Shown: in pieces, positions 61,394 to 64,000 of the stretch | Position numbering within the stretch: the stretch's first letter is position 1 | Layout: each line of letters opens with the position of its first letter | Source of the DNA: Schizosaccharomyces osmophilus | Taxonomy: Eukaryota > Ascomycota > Schizosaccharomycetes > Schizosaccharomycetales > Schizosaccharomycetaceae | DNA length: 64,000 nt | Direction: 5' to 3' | Assembly: GCF_027921745.1 (NCBI RefSeq) | Contig: NC_079240.1 | Coordinates: 1,605,001 to 1,669,000, forward strand | The notes under the pieces: generated by a model | What the model was told of the DNA's origin: nothing | Databases searched by the model: none | The model's input: the letters and a program-made list of their open reading frames with translations, nothing else | Position numbers and translations under genes: made by a program

Positions 61394-62333
61394 ATTTTTG
61401 TTCTTGTTTACTTGAGATCGAACCAACTGCTAATCCTTTCTTCTTTCGCGATAGACCCAAGTTAACGGGCTTTATGTAATCAGATTCCGCGAGCCTTAAA
61501 CTTCTTGCACTAAAACGACTTATCCAAGTTGAATTTTCAACCTATACTGGCTTTCAATACCTGCACAGTCGTTACTTTTGGGTTTCGAAACCTCAATTTT
61601 AAAGAGTTTATTCCTTTTGCTCTTGAAACAAGCAGTTGTGTTTGTATGTTGTTGGGCTGAGGACAAACCTATATGAATGGTCAACTCTACGTATTGAATT
61701 TCCCCAAAGACTAGGCAGTATCGAGCTAGTGCGCATCAGTAAATGTGCAAATAGCCCGCCGTGTAGCAACTTTGTGTAGTACGGTATGTGTTTTGTGGAT
61801 ATGGTTGGAGTGCGTTATATTGTAAACAAATAACGAAAAATGAAACGAATGAAATCGACTTTGGATTGACTTTCAATACGGATTGTATATGAATTGGAAT
61901 GGTGTTTTACAATAGAGAAAACGAGTATAATACCCTTTCTGTTTAGCTGCTTTACTTGCAAATCCAGTAAGAAATTTTCGTTTTCGTTTTCGATTTTGAT
62001 TTTGATTTTGGAAGAAAACAGCTGGTGGAAAGTACACGTATCGATCAACTGAGAATTGCTCTTAACAAATCCTAGAAATTCTATGAACGCACCGCTTGCT
62101 ATTCTTTAAAGAAAAAATTCCCCAATTAATTCCTTACGAAACGACAGACAAATAGGTTCAAGATGCGGTATGTCACGTTTTACAACGCAATATGGTTTAT
62201 GAGTTTCTAATGCATTTCAGTAAAGTGGATACGCGATTCACTAGCTTCCACTATTCGAATTGTATTAAGAAAGATGATACTTCAAAGTGAAACAATTACT
62301 AGAAGCATTGCTAAAAGGAAATGAAATAAGTTA
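61394..62333. other. Intergenic between divergent ekc1 and coq3
   Basis: 940 bases. It contains the hexamer repeat at 61974-62011 and a GTAAACAAA motif near 61821. No gene, tRNA or wtf-like sequence recognised. This is a probable rearrangement junction relative to S. pombe, since an SPCC663-type gene abuts SPCC162-type genes. Confidence 0.55.
61974..62011. repeat. (TTTTCG)n(ATTTTG)n hexamer repeat
   Basis: Three copies of TTTTCG run directly into three copies of ATTTTG, differing by CpG-to-TpA-type changes. It lies in the coq3 upstream region. On the minus strand it opens a frame rich in Lys-Ile-Glu-Asn, which is an artefact. Confidence 0.75.
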
Positions 62334-63146
62334 ATGATGATGATGAAACATAGTCTTTTAAGGACAGGAAGCAGAAGCTTAGGAGGTGGTCTTTGGCGAT
62401 CATTGTCGCAACAGAGGAACCATACAGTGTCAAATCAAGAAATCCAACATTTCGACGCATTGGCGAAGACTTGGTGGGATTGGGATGGTGAGAGTCGACT
62501 TTTGCATTTAATGAATCCTACCCGAATCGACTTTATGTCTCAAATCGTACGTCAGAAAACCCCATTTGCTGGTAAACAAATTCTTGATGTTGGATGTGGA
62601 GGAGGGATTCTTAGCGAAAGTATGGCTCGTTTGGGTGCCAATGTTACAGGTATAGATGCTTCGAAAAAAGCTTTGGAAGTAGCAAGAGATCACTCTGAAA
62701 AGGATCCAAGCCTTTGCGGTCGTCTTGAGTACATCCATGGACCTATTGAACAGCAAAATTTTAAGAAACAGTTTGATATTGTCACTTGCATGGAAGTTGT
62801 AGAACACGTTACGGATCCTCGGGGTTTTTTAGAATCGTTAATGGATCTGGTCAAGCCCAATGGCTATTTAATGCTATCCACGATTTCGCGGACCCTCATG
62901 GCTCGTTTTCTAACAATCTTTTTAGCTGAGAGGGTACTTGGAATCGTTCCCAATGGAACCCATAATTATGAAAAGTATATTCGCCCAGAAGAGCTCACCG
63001 AATTCTTCCGTGAACATCAATGGAAAATAAACGATGTTCGAGGGGTCATGTACCATCCTCTTGAATCTAAATGGGTCCTTGCAAAGCCAGGTGATCAATG
63101 TTTGCCTCCTTTATGCAATTACATTGCGTCTGCGCAGAAACCATAA
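62334..63146 (+). CDS. coq3: Ubiquinone biosynthesis O-methyltransferase Coq3
   Basis: Single exon, 270 aa. The first 30 residues (KHSLLRTGSRSLGGGLWRS) form an Arg/Ser-rich mitochondrial presequence. Four ATG codons in a row open the frame; the first is used. The UbiG-type domain has HFDALAKTWWDWDGES, SAM motif I ILDVGCGGGILSE (about 83-95), VTGIDAS, and CMEVVEHVTDP with EHPT-like spacing. It carries out both O-methylation steps in coenzyme Q synthesis in the matrix. The C-terminal motif VRGVMYHPLESKWVL is typical. Confidence 0.96.
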   Translation: MMMMKHSLLRTGSRSLGGGLWRSLSQQRNHTVSNQEIQHFDALAKTWWDWDGESRLLHLMNPTRIDFMSQIVRQKTPFAGKQILDVGCGGGILSESMARLGANVTGIDASKKALEVARDHSEKDPSLCGRLEYIHGPIEQQNFKKQFDIVTCMEVVEHVTDPRGFLESLMDLVKPNGYLMLSTISRTLMARFLTIFLAERVLGIVPNGTHNYEKYIRPEELTEFFREHQWKINDVRGVMYHPLESKWVLAKPGDQCLPPLCNYIASAQKP

Positions 63147-63286
63147 CTACTTTTCTATATATCTTTGGCAATGACACTTTAGTTTGCCTCTTTATTATAA
63201 ACTATTATATTTTTTTGTCGTAAGAATGAAGGATTAAATTGAATTAAAATGAAGGCGTAGAATATCATAAACTTTTCCACTGCTTT

Positions 63287-64000
63287 TCACTGAGCAGTAT
63301 TTGCAGCTTCCAGTTGTTCTTCGTCAACGAAATTCGGAAGCTCGTTTGACGGCTGCAAATAGCTAGGCTGCTCTTGGGCTAATTGGTCTCCTCCAAATGA
63401 GGCTTCTTGTTGTAGAGCTTCTAACTCGGCATCCAGTTCTTCTTCATTAACATCCACGTTTGCCGTATTTTGCCCAAGAATGTCATTAAATTCTCCTGCC
63501 GTGTCCATGTAATCTTGAATTTGATCCTGTAATCTTTCAATTTTTTCTATAGAAAGGCTCTTGCTTTGCGATTTCATCTGTCGTGCAGTATCCTGCATCG
63601 TCTGGACAGTGGTCATGGTATTCTTCATGGACTCCGTAGTCATGGCTGCTTGTTCCATATTGAAAGATTGTTGTTGCAATTGCTGCAATTGAGCCTCATA
63701 CCTTGTAAAGTGTTAGTGAATGCCTTTTCTTTACTAATCATTGTTACATTTTCTTTTGTCGTAAGATGTTCATAGCCCGTTGCTTTAGAGTAGTCTGACC
63801 TGGACCAGGCCGTGTGTTTGATATTTTCTGTTGGAATACAGATAGTTGAGAGTCTAACTTTGAAATCTTCACTTCAAGTGAATCACTTCGTTTATCCAAC
63901 TACAAGCATTGTAAGTATTTCTTTTCTTTCTTCCAGCCTCGTACCGAATCAATCGCATCTGTTAATGAAGGGGCTGTCCCCGCGGTCTGCTTTTTTCCAA
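63287..64000 (-). CDS. vps60: ESCRT-III related protein Vps60 (CHMP5), 5' end beyond the window
   Basis: Three exons are visible on the minus strand: 64000-63945 (partial), 63899-63748 and 63701-63287, about 207 aa. The visible start GKKQTAGTAPSLTDAID is the CHMP5/Vps60 N-terminus, so only about five residues are missing. The Snf7 core continues LDKRSDSLEVKISKLDSQL, then RPGPGQTTLKQRAMNILRQK. The third exon joins as KMYEAQLQQLQQQSFNMEQA, a CHMP5 signature. Acidic C-terminal helices and an MIM-like end follow. Intron 2 ends CACTAACACTTTACAAG. Vps60 regulates Vps4 through Vta1 at endosomes. Confidence 0.94.

Noticed and set aside
61815-62048. A 77-codon minus-strand frame upstream of coq3.
   Set aside because: Its core (Lys-Ile-Glu-Asn repeats) is the translation of the hexamer repeat; no family features.

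Overview
The window is a gene-dense stretch of an ascomycete yeast nuclear genome, almost certainly a fission yeast (Schizosaccharomyces) that is not S. pombe itself. Proteins, gene lengths and gene order match S. pombe chromosome III closely. Introns are short (mostly 36-150 nt), with GTANGT-type 5' sites and CTRAY/TACTAAC-like branch points a few bases before the 3' AG. The sequence is AT-rich outside genes, and the two most highly expressed genes (adh1, rps28) show strong codon bias. Extensive collinearity with S. pombe suggests the octosporus/cryophilus/osmophilus group rather than S. japonicus. S. pombe systematic names used here are recalled, not looked up.

Layout. (A) 1-29 kb follows the S. 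pombe SPCC285-SPCC663 order: Uaf30/Spp27, msh6, rps28, trs130, nup60, lsm7, a UBA-UAS-UBX protein, an Ear1-like SPRY protein, cgs2, delta-COP, tRNA-Lys(UUU), the histone chaperone Asf1/Cia1, a tiny SCOC-like gene found only after splicing, rpl39 and the multidrug exporter pmd1. (B) 30.9-37.1 kb holds a stand-alone adenylation-thiolation-reductase enzyme (NRPS-like carboxylic acid reductase), an SNRNP27-like splicing factor and adh1. (C) 38-61.4 kb is an SPCC777-like block: gtr2, a metallo-beta-lactamase hydrolase, a Ktr/Omh mannosyltransferase, bit61, arg1, ubc12, a GatC-like protein, a membrane thioredoxin, mitochondrial bL9, vps35, prp4, dus4 and ekc1. (D) 62.3-64 kb is SPCC162-like: coq3 and vps60, the latter cut by the window end.

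Most genes are unlinked housekeeping functions: chromatin and repair, splicing, trafficking (TRAPPII, COPI, retromer, ESCRT-III), nutrient signalling (Gtr2, Bit61, Ekc1, Cgs2) and metabolism. I see no operon-like cluster, CRISPR array, rRNA, transposon or LTR.

The points most worth a second look are: the A-T-R reductase, which has no S. pombe counterpart I know of and sits at an apparent rearrangement junction next to a long regulatory interval; a delta-COP without the mu-homology domain whose first coding exon is only the ATG; a nine-base microexon in cgs2; and a GATC-dense tract downstream of adh1, where S. pombe makes a zinc/Loz1-controlled antisense RNA. All coding models were spliced by hand, and every complete model gives a reading frame whose length is a multiple of three.
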